A stretch of DNA of 15,711 bases, taken from assembly GCA_050247895.1 (NCBI GenBank), contig JBFWTJ010000064.1, forward strand, positions 1 through 15,711, written 5' to 3'. Below the pieces are notes generated by a model, which worked only from the letters and a program-made list of their open reading frames with translations, made no database searches and had not been told where the DNA came from. A program made the translations under genes and the position numbers. The DNA comes from CAVPEW01 sp050247895 (GTDB lineage: Bacteria; Actinomycetota; Acidimicrobiia; Acidimicrobiales; VFJN01). Positions 1-8,506 of the stretch are shown here, one piece after another; the stretch's first letter is position 1, and each line of letters begins with the position of its first letter.

Positions 1-20
1 TACCCGGACGTCGGTTGCGC

Positions 21-50
21 GTGCTGCGGGCACGGTGGGCCCGCACGCAC
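21..50 (-). terminator. Imperfect hairpin downstream of rpsJ
   Basis: Bases 25-31 (TGCGGGC) pair with 39-45 and bases 21-24 (GTGC) pair with 47-50, with one bulged base at 46 and a 7-base loop, giving an 11-bp stem. It lies about 60 bases after the rpsJ stop on the minus strand. There is no T-run after it, so it could be a weak terminator, an attenuator or an RNA-processing element before the expected next S10-operon gene, which is outside the window. The rest of bases 1-112 shows nothing else I can name. Confidence 0.3.
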
Positions 51-112
51 GAGGGGTGCAGGACAGCCCGTCCCGGTCGCCAGCCCCAAAGCGGCCGGGC
101 GCCGGGCGGGAG

Positions 113-433
113 CTACGCCTGCTGGATCTTGATCTCGATGTCCACGCCGGCGGGGAGCTCGATCCGCTGCAGCGAGTCGACCGTCTTCGCCGACGGCTCG
201 AGGATGTCGAGCAGCCGCTTGTGCACCCGCATCTCGAAGTGCTCCCGGCTGTCCTTGTCCTTGTGGGGCGAGCGGATGACCGTGTAGCGCCGCTTCTCGG
301 TCGGCAGGGGGATGGGTCCCCTGACCGTGGCCTGGGTGCGGGTCACCGTCTCGACGATCTTCTTCGTCGACTGGTCGATGACCTCGTGGTCGTACGCCTT
401 CAGGCGGATGCGGATCTTCTGCTTCTCAGCCAT
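113..433 (-). CDS. rpsJ: 30S ribosomal protein S10
   Basis: This 106-residue protein is small-subunit ribosomal protein S10, which sits in the head of the 30S subunit and also, in bacteria, acts as NusE in transcription antitermination. The sequence runs from MAEKQKIRIRLKAYDHEVID to a C-terminal GVDIEIKIQQA, contains the family block VRGPIPLPTEKRRYTVIRSP, and its length fits the usual 101-106. ATG start, TAG stop. It follows tuf by 62 bases on the same strand, so the str and S10 operons are adjacent and could be read through. Codons are C-ending like those of fusA and rpsG, unlike those of tuf. The expected next gene, rplC, is not inside the window. Confidence 0.97.
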   Translation of the reverse strand: MAEKQKIRIRLKAYDHEVIDQSTKKIVETVTRTQATVRGPIPLPTEKRRYTVIRSPHKDKDSREHFEMRVHKRLLDILEPSAKTVDSLQRIELPAGVDIEIKIQQA

Positions 434-495
434 CGCTGCTCGCTTCTCAAGGAACGGATCCCCGGCGGGTGCCAGGGATCTGGTCGACCCGGGGA

Positions 496-1683
496 CTACT
501 TGATGATCTTGGTGACCCGGCCGGCGCCGACGGTCCGGCCACCCTCACGGATCGCGAACCGCAAACCCTCGTCCATCGCGATCGGATGGATCAACTCCAC
601 CGTCATCGTCGTGTTGTCACCCGGCATGCACATCTCAGTCCCCTCCGGCAACACCACGTTCCCCGTCACATCCGTCGTCCGGAAATAGAACTGCGGCCGA
701 TAATTCGAGAAGAACGGCTTGTGCCGCCCACCCTCAGCCTGCGTCAACACATACACCTGCGCCTCGAAGTTCGTGTGCGGAGTGATGCTCCCCGGCTTGC
801 ACAACACCTGACCCCGCTCCACCTCCTCCTTCTTCGTCCCCCGCAACAACGCCCCGATGTTGTCCCCCGCCTGCCCCTCATCCAACAACTTCCGGAACAT
901 CTCCACACCCGTACACGTCGTCTTCTGCGTCGGACGGATCCCCACGATCTCAACCTCATCACCGGTATGGATGATCCCCTGCTCAACCTTCCCGGTCACC
1001 ACCGTCCCCCGACCCGTGATCGAGAACACATCCTCGATCGGCATCAAGAACGGCTTGTCCAGATCCCGCTCCGGCTCCGGAACGAAACTGTCCACCGCCG
1101 CCATCAACTCCAACACACCCTGCGCCGCCCCCGCATCACCCTCCAACGCCTTCAACGCCGACACCCGCACCACCGGCGTGTCATCCCCCGGGAACTCGTA
1201 CTCAGACAGAAGCTCCCGCACCTCCATCTCCACCAACTCCAACAACTCCTCATCATCAACCATGTCAACCTTGTTCAACGCCACCACGATCGCCGGCACA
1301 CCCACCTGACGCGCCAACAACACATGCTCACGCGTCTGAGGCATCGGACCATCCGTCGCCGCCACCACCAAGATCGCCCCATCCACCTGCGCCGCACCCG
1401 TGATCATGTTCTTGATGTAATCCGCATGACCCGGCATATCCACATGCGCGTAATGACGGTTCTCCGTCTCATACTCCACATGCGAAATATTGATCGTGAT
1501 CCCCCGCTGACGCTCCTCCGGCGCCTTATCGATCTGATCGAACGCCATCACCGTCACATTCGGGTTCGCCTCACCCAACACCCGAGTGATCGCCGCCGTC
1601 AACGTCGTCTTCCCATGATCAATATGACCCATCGTCCCCACGTTCAAATGAGGCTTCGTCCGCTCGAACTTCTCCTTGGCCAT
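496..1683 (-). CDS. tuf: Elongation factor Tu
   Basis: EF-Tu is the GTPase that delivers aminoacyl-tRNA to the ribosomal A site. The 395-residue protein has the full set of motifs: P-loop GHIDHGKT (19-26), switch I RGITI with Thr63, G3 DMPGH (82-86) with the catalytic His86, and NKVD (137-140), followed by domains 2 and 3 ending in GRTVGAGRVTKIIK. The G3 loop has Met where E. coli has Cys. The ATG start is supported by GGAGAG four bases upstream. It lies 71 bases after fusA. The codon use is striking: from about codon 9 to about 14 codons before the stop it favours TTG, GCG, GTG, ACG, CGT, GGT, GAT and CAT, whereas fusA, rpsG and rpsJ use CTG/CTC, GCC, GTC, CGC, GGC, GAC and CAC. The last codons return to the local C-ending style. 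Identity as EF-Tu is certain; the cause of the codon shift is not. Confidence 0.98.
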   Translation of the reverse strand: MAKEKFERTKPHLNVGTMGHIDHGKTTLTAAITRVLGEANPNVTVMAFDQIDKAPEERQRGITINISHVEYETENRHYAHVDMPGHADYIKNMITGAAQVDGAILVVAATDGPMPQTREHVLLARQVGVPAIVVALNKVDMVDDEELLELVEMEVRELLSEYEFPGDDTPVVRVSALKALEGDAGAAQGVLELMAAVDSFVPEPERDLDKPFLMPIEDVFSITGRGTVVTGKVEQGIIHTGDEVEIVGIRPTQKTTCTGVEMFRKLLDEGQAGDNIGALLRGTKKEEVERGQVLCKPGSITPHTNFEAQVYVLTQAEGGRHKPFFSNYRPQFYFRTTDVTGNVVLPEGTEMCMPGDNTTMTVELIHPIAMDEGLRFAIREGGRTVGAGRVTKIIK

Positions 1684-1754
1684 GGGTCTCTCCGGGTTCC
1701 TCGGTGATGGTCTTCTGATCGGTGGACAGTTGAAGGTGGTGAAGGGTCCGGGAG

Positions 1755-3848
<2,094 letters not shown>

Positions 3849-3873
3849 CTGCTCGATCTCTTCGTGACATACA

Positions 3874-3899
3874 GACGACCGGGGCGGGGCCCGGTCGTC
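3874..3899 (-). promoter_or_regulatory. Hairpin in the rpsG-fusA gap
   Basis: A perfect 10-bp inverted repeat, GACGACCGGG at 3874-3883 with CCCGGTCGTC at 3890-3899, encloses a six-base loop. It lies inside the str operon, about 25 bases upstream of the fusA start. The minus-strand transcript has no U-run after it, so a full terminator is unlikely. It may be an attenuator, an RNase processing or stability element, or a translational control structure for fusA. The fold is seen; the role is inferred. Confidence 0.45.
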
Positions 3900-3950
3900 G
3901 TGGGGATGGTGCCGGGGGTCGCACCCTCGGTCTGGGGTGGAAGGGGCGCC

Positions 3951-4421
3951 CTACCAGCGGTAGTGCGCGAAGGCCTTGTTGGCCTCGGCCATCTTGTGCG
4001 TGTCCTCGCGGCGCTTCACCGAAGCGCCGATGCCGTTGCTGGCGTCGAGCAGCTCGTTGGCCAGGCGGTCGGCCATCGAACGCTCCCGACGGGACCGGGA
4101 GAAGCCGACGATCCACCGGATGGCCAGGGTGTTGGCCCGGCGCGGCCGGACCTCCACCGGGACCTGGTAGGTGGCGCCACCGACCCGGCGGCTCTTGACC
4201 TCGAGCTGGGGCTTCACGTTCTCGACCGCCCGCTTCAGCGTGGCGATGGGCTCGCTGCCGGTCTTGGCCTCGATCTGGGCCAGCGCCGAGTAGACGATCC
4301 GCTCGGCGGTGGTCTTCTTGCCCCGGACCAGGATCTTGTTCACGATCTGGGTGACCAGCGTCGACCGGTAGACCGGATCGGGCTGGAGCTCCCGGCGCGG
4401 TGCGGGACCCTTGCGAGGCAT
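3951..4421 (-). CDS. rpsG: 30S ribosomal protein S7
   Basis: S7 binds the 3' major domain of 16S rRNA and starts assembly of the 30S head. The 156-residue length equals that of the bacterial family. The protein starts MPRKGPAPRRE and contains LVTQIVNKILVRGKKTTAER, the block VGGATYQVPVEVRPRRA, and the C-terminal region KRREDTHKMAEANKAFAHYRW. The ATG at 4421-4419 shares one base with the rpsL TGA stop (TGATG on the minus strand). AAGGAG at 4432-4427, inside the end of rpsL, is a good ribosome binding site. This arrangement implies translational coupling to rpsL. A longer in-frame extension through rpsL has no S7 similarity and was rejected. Confidence 0.97.
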   Translation of the reverse strand: MPRKGPAPRRELQPDPVYRSTLVTQIVNKILVRGKKTTAERIVYSALAQIEAKTGSEPIATLKRAVENVKPQLEVKSRRVGGATYQVPVEVRPRRANTLAIRWIVGFSRSRRERSMADRLANELLDASNGIGASVKRREDTHKMAEANKAFAHYRW

Positions 4422-4792
4422 CAGGACTCCTTCTTGGCGCCGTAGCGGGAACGGGCCTGCTTGCGATCGCGCACGCCCGAGGTGTCGAGGGTGCCGCGGA
4501 TGATCTTGTAGCGGACGCCCGGCAGGTCCTTCACGCGACCGCCGCGCACGAGCACGATCGAATGCTCCTGGAGGTTGTGGCCCTCGCCCGGGATGTAGGC
4601 GGTGACCTCCATCCCGCTCGACAGCCGCACACGGGCCACGCGGCGCAGGGCCGAGTTGGGCTTCTTCGGGGTCGTGGTGAAGACGCGGGTGCACACGCCG
4701 CGGCGCTGGGGCGCGCCCTTCAGGGCCGGCGTCTTGCCCTTGGCGGGCTTGCTCTCGCGACCCTTGCGGACCAGCTGCTGGATGGTGGGCAC
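4421..4792 (-). CDS. rpsL: 30S ribosomal protein S12
   Basis: S12 is the decoding-centre protein of the 30S subunit. I take the GTG at 4792 as start, giving 123 residues beginning MPTIQQLVRKGR, which matches the normal 123-124 residue family. GAGG at 4804-4801 lies eight bases upstream. An ATG at 4858 would add 22 residues without S12 similarity, beginning very close to the predicted transcription start. Conserved blocks TTTPKKPNSALR, GEGHNLQEHS and RGGRVKDLPGVRY are intact. Lys43 and Lys88, the classic streptomycin-resistance positions, are wild type, and Asp89, the methylthiolation site in many bacteria, is present. It is the first gene of the str operon and overlaps rpsG by one base. Confidence 0.97.
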   Translation of the reverse strand: MPTIQQLVRKGRESKPAKGKTPALKGAPQRRGVCTRVFTTTPKKPNSALRRVARVRLSSGMEVTAYIPGEGHNLQEHSIVLVRGGRVKDLPGVRYKIIRGTLDTSGVRDRKQARSRYGAKKES

Positions 4793-4800
4793 TCGGATGA

Positions 4801-4804
4801 CCTC
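4801..4804 (-). promoter_or_regulatory. Ribosome binding site deciding the rpsL GTG start
   Basis: On the minus strand GAGG is followed by eight bases and then GTG at 4792. This spacing, with the family-typical N-terminus, supports the short GTG-initiated S12 over the upstream ATG. Confidence 0.7.
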
Positions 4805-4840
4805 GCGTACGTTCGACGCCGTGGGAACTCGGATCGGCGA

Positions 4841-4856
4841 GCGCGCAGGGGCGCGC
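4841..4856 (-). other. Leader hairpin in the rpsL 5' untranslated region
   Basis: GCGCGC at 4841-4846 and 4851-4856 pair around a four-base loop. It would form right at the 5' end of the rpsL transcript if the candidate promoter at 4871-4900 is used. It could stabilise the mRNA end or take part in control. The self-complementary GC run may also be chance in such GC-rich DNA. Confidence 0.25.
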
Positions 4857-4870
4857 ATTGCCGGCGAACC

Positions 4871-4900
4871 AGCCTACGGTCCAGCCGGGCGGAACGGCAA
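4871..4900 (-). promoter_or_regulatory. Candidate sigma-70-type promoter for rpsL operon
   Basis: On the minus strand TTGCCG (4900-4895) is followed after 18 bases by TAGGCT (4876-4871), resembling -35 and -10 boxes. Transcription would start near 4864 and leave a leader of about 70 bases before the rpsL GTG. It lies in the 207-base divergent region between rpsL and the cyclase gene. I saw no equally good promoter pointing the other way. This is a pattern match only. Confidence 0.45.
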
Positions 4901-4983
4901 GCCGGCCCCGGCCCTCCCCGAGACGCCCTCTCCCGCACGCCGGGGACCCGGTCGCGTGCAAGGCTGAACGTACCAGTCGACGC

Positions 4984-4991
4984 AGAGAGGG
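4984..4991 (+). promoter_or_regulatory. Ribosome binding site of the cyclase-ATPase gene
   Basis: AGAGAGGG is followed by eight bases and then GTG at 5000. It supports the GTG start chosen for the cyclase gene, whose coding frame is open well upstream across the rpsL region. Confidence 0.6.
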
Positions 4992-4999
4992 CGGTCGAG

Positions 5000-7900
5000 G
5001 TGGGTGTCGTCACGGTCGTGTTCACGGACCTCGTGGGTTCCACGGCGCACTTCGTGCGCCTGGGCCACGACGCCTCCGAGCGCATCCGCCGAGAGCACTT
5101 CCGCACCGTGCGCGACGCCGCGCTGCCCCGGGCCGGGCGCGAGGTCAAGAGCACCGGCGACGGCCTCATGATCGTGTTCGACAGCCCGCTCGCCGCGGTC
5201 GAGACCGCCGTGGCCGTGCAGCGGGCCACGGGCCGGCGCAACCGGGGCGAGCGGCCCGACGCCTACGCGGTGCGCATCGGCGTCAACGTGGGCGAGGCCG
5301 ACGAGGACCAGGGCGACTTCTACGGCCTGTCGGTGTCGGTGGCCCGCCGGCTCTGCGACAGCGCCGAGCCGGGCGAGATCCTGGTCTCCCGGCTGATCAA
5401 CGACCTGGTCGGCTCGCGCAGCCCGGCCCCGATCGAGCCGGCCGGCACCCGCGAGCTCAAGGGCCTCGACCCGGTCGAGGTCCACCGCGTGCGCTGGGAG
5501 CCTGCCGTCGACGGCACCGCCGTCCCGCCCGCCCTGGCCCCCCGCGACCGGCGCTTCGTCGGGCGCACCGAGCAGCTCACCGCCCTGGCTGCGGCGTGGC
5601 AGGCCTGCCAGCAGGGCGGTGCGCAGGTGGCGCTGGTGGTCGGCGAGCCCGGCATCGGCAAGACCACGCTGGCGGCCGAGGTCGCCGCGGTCGTCGCCGC
5701 CGACGGCGGCACCGTCCTCTACGGCCGTTGCGAGGACCCCGCCATCGTCCCCTACCAGCCCTTCGTCGAGGCCATCCGCACCCGCCTCGCCGGCACCGGC
5801 ACGCCCCCCGGCGACCGGCGCTGGCCCGTCGAGCTCACCCGCCTGGTCCCGGGCCTCGACGGCCCCGTGCCCGCCGAGCCGTCGGACCCGGCCACGGCGC
5901 GCTACCGGGTGGTCGAGGCCGTCACCGCCTTCGTGGAGCGCTGCACCCAGGACGCACCCACCCTGCTGGTGCTCGACGACCTCCACTGGACCGACCACGA
6001 CACCATGGCGCTGGTCGAGCACCTCGTGCGGGCAGCGGCGACGTGGCCCCTCCTGGTGGTGGCCACCTACCGCGACACCGACGTCCGCCGTGGCCACCCG
6101 TTGCTGGGCAGCCTGGCCCGCCTCCGGCGCCGCCACCCCCAGGACCGGCACCACCTGGCCGGGCTCGACACCGACGACCTCGTCGCCCTCACCGGGCTCG
6201 AGCGCCAGTTCGCCGCGACGATCGTCAAGGAGACCAACGGCAACCCGCTCTTCGCCCTGGAGGTCGCCCGCGACTGCGAGCGCCACCCGGCCCGACGGGC
6301 CGGCGACGCCCAGCTGCCCCTGCCCGACTCCCTGCGCGCCGTGGTCGAGGACCGGGTCGAGCAGCTCGGGACGCCGACCCGCGAGCTGCTCGCCGCGGCG
6401 TGCACCCTGGGCACCACGGTCGAGCTGGCCGTCCTGCGGGCCATGCTCGACCTGCCGCACGAGGACCTCGACGACGCCCTGGACGAGGCGCTGGTCGCCC
6501 ACCTGCTGGTCGAGGACCCCGACGACCCCGAGGTCTGGCTGTTCCCCCACAACCTCATCCGCACCGCGCTGGCCGACCGCCTCGACCAGGACCGGCGGCA
6601 GGAGCTCCACGCCGCCGCGGCACGGGCCCTGGCCCAGGCCAGCCGCCTCGACCTCGGCCCGCGCCTGATCGCCCAGGGCGTGCACGTGCGGGCCGCGGGC
6701 CCCGCCGTCGACGACGCGGCGGCGCTCGAGCTGCTCCTCGCCGCGGCCGACGGCGCCCGGCGCCTCGGCGCGTGGGGCGAGGTCGTGGCCGACTGGGACG
6801 CCGCCCTGGCCCGCCAGGCCGCCACCGGCGCCGAGCCCGCGGCACGGGCCCGGCTGCTCGAGCGGGTCGGCGACCTCCGCTACGCCACCGGCATCGACCG
6901 CACCACCGGCGCCCGGGACCTGCGCGCCGCGGCGTCGATCTACGAGGAGCGGGGCGACGAGGTCGGCCGGGCCCGCATCCACAGCCGGATGGGTCGCAAC
7001 CTCTCTTCCTATCCCGAGGCCATGGACGTGCCCCGGGCCATGGACCACTACCGCCAGGCGACTCGGGTCCTCGACACCCGACCCGACGACCCGGCCAACG
7101 CCTACCTGGCGGTGGGCATGGCCGGGGCCGCCCTCTACGGCCTTCTCAACGCCGAGGGGCTGGCCGCGGCGGAGCGGGCCCACGAGCTGGCCACCCGGCT
7201 CGGCCTGCCCGGCCTGGCCGCCCAGGCCGAGGCCCTGAGGGGCGGCCACCTGGCCTACCGGGGCCGGCTGGCCGACGGACTGTGCGCCATGGCCGGCGCG
7301 ACCGAGCTGGCCGACGGGGCCGACGACGCGTTCGCCGGCTTCATCGCCTGCTGGATCCGCTCGTGGGCCGCGGTCCTGCTGCGCGACCCGGGCGAGGCCA
7401 TCGGCCTCGTCGAGGCCGAGCTGGCCAAGCCCCGGCTGGCCACCGCCCCGGTCCAGCGCAGCTCTCTGCACGGGGTGCGCGGCGTGGCCCTGCTCGTCGA
7501 CGGGCGGGTGGCCGAGGCCCGGCGCCTCGACCCCGACGACACCGGCAACGTGCCGCTCTTCGCGCCGATGGTCCACTACGTCCGTGGCGACTGGCGGGCC
7601 GCGGCCGAAGCGCTCGCCGCCACCGGCGCGGTCCTGCTGGCCCGGGGCAACAAGGCCGACTACGCCACGCTCACCCCGTGGCTGGCCCGGGCCCAGGTGC
7701 GCGCCGGACAGCACGACGCCGCCCTGGTCGCCCTCGACGAGGCCCTGACCGTGGTCGGCGACGGGCCCTGCCCCTACGTGGAGCTGGCCAACCGGGCCGA
7801 GATGGCCCTGCTCGGCCACGACCCGGCCCGCCAGCTCGACCGTTGCGCCGAGATCCTCGCCGGGGGGGACGACTGGCGGGGGCTGGCCACCAGGGTCCAC

Positions 7901-8074
7901 CTGGCCCGGGCGGTGGTCGACGATGACGGCGCCGCCCTCGACCTGGCGCTGGAGCTGAGCCGTCGCTACGGGTTGGTGTGGGACCAGGGCGAGGTGCTGG
8001 AACGGGCCGGCCGGGTGGAGGAGGCGCGCGAGGTGTACCTGACCGCAGGAGCGACGGGTCCGTGGCTGGCCTGA
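5000..8074 (+). CDS. Class III nucleotidyl cyclase fused to STAND ATPase and helical repeats
   Basis: This is a 1024-residue, apparently cytoplasmic signalling protein. Residues 1-168 form a class III adenylate/guanylate cyclase domain (VVFTDLVGST; KSTGDG). Metal-binding Asp10 and Asp54, adenine-selecting Lys50 and Asp106, and transition-state Arg117 are in canonical spacing, but the transition-state Asn position is Ser113. Residues 185-450 form an ATPase module with Walker A GEPGIGKT (215-222), Walker B LLVLDDLHW (322-330) and the STAND-type GNPLF motif (414-418). The remainder is Ala/Leu-rich and helical, resembling TPR repeats. Unlike the related mycobacterial cyclase-ATPase regulators, it shows no C-terminal LuxR helix-turn-helix, so it probably acts through cAMP or protein contacts. 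The GTG start at 5000 gives an N-terminus directly before the cyclase core. Its end overlaps the next gene by 13 bases. What it senses is unknown. Confidence 0.9.
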   Translation: MGVVTVVFTDLVGSTAHFVRLGHDASERIRREHFRTVRDAALPRAGREVKSTGDGLMIVFDSPLAAVETAVAVQRATGRRNRGERPDAYAVRIGVNVGEADEDQGDFYGLSVSVARRLCDSAEPGEILVSRLINDLVGSRSPAPIEPAGTRELKGLDPVEVHRVRWEPAVDGTAVPPALAPRDRRFVGRTEQLTALAAAWQACQQGGAQVALVVGEPGIGKTTLAAEVAAVVAADGGTVLYGRCEDPAIVPYQPFVEAIRTRLAGTGTPPGDRRWPVELTRLVPGLDGPVPAEPSDPATARYRVVEAVTAFVERCTQDAPTLLVLDDLHWTDHDTMALVEHLVRAAATWPLLVVATYRDTDVRRGHPLLGSLARLRRRHPQDRHHLAGLDTDDLVALTGLERQFAATIVKETNGNPLFALEVARDCERHPARRAGDAQLPLPDSLRAVVEDRVEQLGTPTRELLAAACTLGTTVELAVLRAMLDLPHEDLDDALDEALVAHLLVEDPDDPEVWLFPHNLIRTALADRLDQDRRQELHAAAARALAQASRLDLGPRLIAQGVHVRAAGPAVDDAAALELLLAAADGARRLGAWGEVVADWDAALARQAATGAEPAARARLLERVGDLRYATGIDRTTGARDLRAAASIYEERGDEVGRARIHSRMGRNLSSYPEAMDVPRAMDHYRQATRVLDTRPDDPANAYLAVGMAGAALYGLLNAEGLAAAERAHELATRLGLPGLAAQAEALRGGHLAYRGRLADGLCAMAGATELADGADDAFAGFIACWIRSWAAVLLRDPGEAIGLVEAELAKPRLATAPVQRSSLHGVRGVALLVDGRVAEARRLDPDDTGNVPLFAPMVHYVRGDWRAAAEALAATGAVLLARGNKADYATLTPWLARAQVRAGQHDAALVALDEALTVVGDGPCPYVELANRAEMALLGHDPARQLDRCAEILAGGDDWRGLATRVHLARAVVDDDGAALDLALELSRRYGLVWDQGEVLERAGRVEEAREVYLTAGATGPWLA
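8047..8051 (+). promoter_or_regulatory. Ribosome binding site of the small membrane-protein gene
   Basis: AGGAG, inside the last codons of the cyclase gene, is followed by ten bases and a GTG at 8062. It decides the start of the next gene and points to coupled translation. Confidence 0.55.
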
Positions 8075-8490
8075 AGCGGCGGCGCAGGACCGCCCCCGCC
8101 GTCCCCCACGAGGGGACCGTGCGCGCCCTCTACCGCGCCGCGGCGGTGAGCAACGCGCTGGCCACCGTGCCCGCGTTCGTGGCCTACGACCGCTACGTCG
8201 CCACCTTCACCGACGAGCGGCCCCGGTACCCCTTCCTGGTCCACATCTGGGCCGGCATGGCCGCTCTGTGGGGCGTGTCGTTCTGGGAGATCGCCCGGGA
8301 TCCGGTCGCGGCCCGAAGGCTCGTGCGCTACTCGTGGCTGGAGAAGGCGGTGACCACGACCAGCGTCGTCGCCGCGCACCGCCGCGGGGAGGTGCCCACG
8401 AAGTTCCTGGTCGCCATCGTGGCCACCGACCTGGTGTGGATCCCCCCCTTCCTGTGGGCCGACCGGGTCGTGCGCCGGGCCGCACGATGA
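8062..8490 (+). CDS. Small predicted membrane protein of unknown function
   Basis: I do not recognise this 142-residue protein. With the GTG start at 8062 it begins MAGLKRRRR, a basic cytoplasmic-looking end. Hydrophobic stretches lie at about 26-41, 58-75, 96-105 (weak) and 115-133, so it may have three or four membrane segments or be a membrane-hugging helical protein. It is rich in Trp and aromatic residues (HIWAGMAALWGVSFW; DLVWIPPFLW). No catalytic motif is evident. The start overlaps the cyclase gene by 13 bases, and 16 bases separate its stop from the GMC oxidoreductase gene, so it is part of the same transcription unit. It could be a membrane anchor or partner for the oxidase or hydrolase, but that is a guess from position. 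The frame is open further upstream, inside the cyclase gene, without support. Confidence 0.7.
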   Translation: MAGLKRRRRTAPAVPHEGTVRALYRAAAVSNALATVPAFVAYDRYVATFTDERPRYPFLVHIWAGMAALWGVSFWEIARDPVAARRLVRYSWLEKAVTTTSVVAAHRRGEVPTKFLVAIVATDLVWIPPFLWADRVVRRAAR

Positions 8491-8506
8491 GGCCCCGGGC
8501 TCGACG

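Noticed and set aside
444..495. Possible hairpins in the tuf-rpsJ gap (GATCCC with GGGATC; TCCCCGG with CCGGGGA)
   Set aside because: Short stems with large loops that compete with each other; expected by chance in GC-rich DNA.
469..1707. Long plus-strand open frame of 412 codons opposite tuf, His/Arg-rich
   Set aside because: It is the antisense shadow of tuf; its odd His-rich composition follows from tuf's ATG/GTG-type codons.
4793..4858. ATG-initiated 22-residue extension of S12
   Set aside because: The extension has no S12 similarity, lies in the probable leader, and the GTG start has better spacing and the family N-terminus.
3951..4961. Longer 336-codon frame containing rpsG
   Set aside because: The upstream part reads rpsL in the wrong frame; the ATG at 4421 gives the normal 156-residue S7 with a good ribosome binding site.
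4874..7900. 1008-codon minus-strand open frame opposite the cyclase-ATPase gene, and a 1022-codon frame on the same strand
   Set aside because: Both are Gly/Pro/Arg-rich shadows; the frame with cyclase, Walker and GNPLF motifs is the real one.
8491..8506. Ribosome binding site for the GMC gene in the 16-base gap
   Set aside because: The only GAGG (8489-8492) is 14 bases from the ATG, too far for confidence; translation may depend on coupling with the upstream gene.
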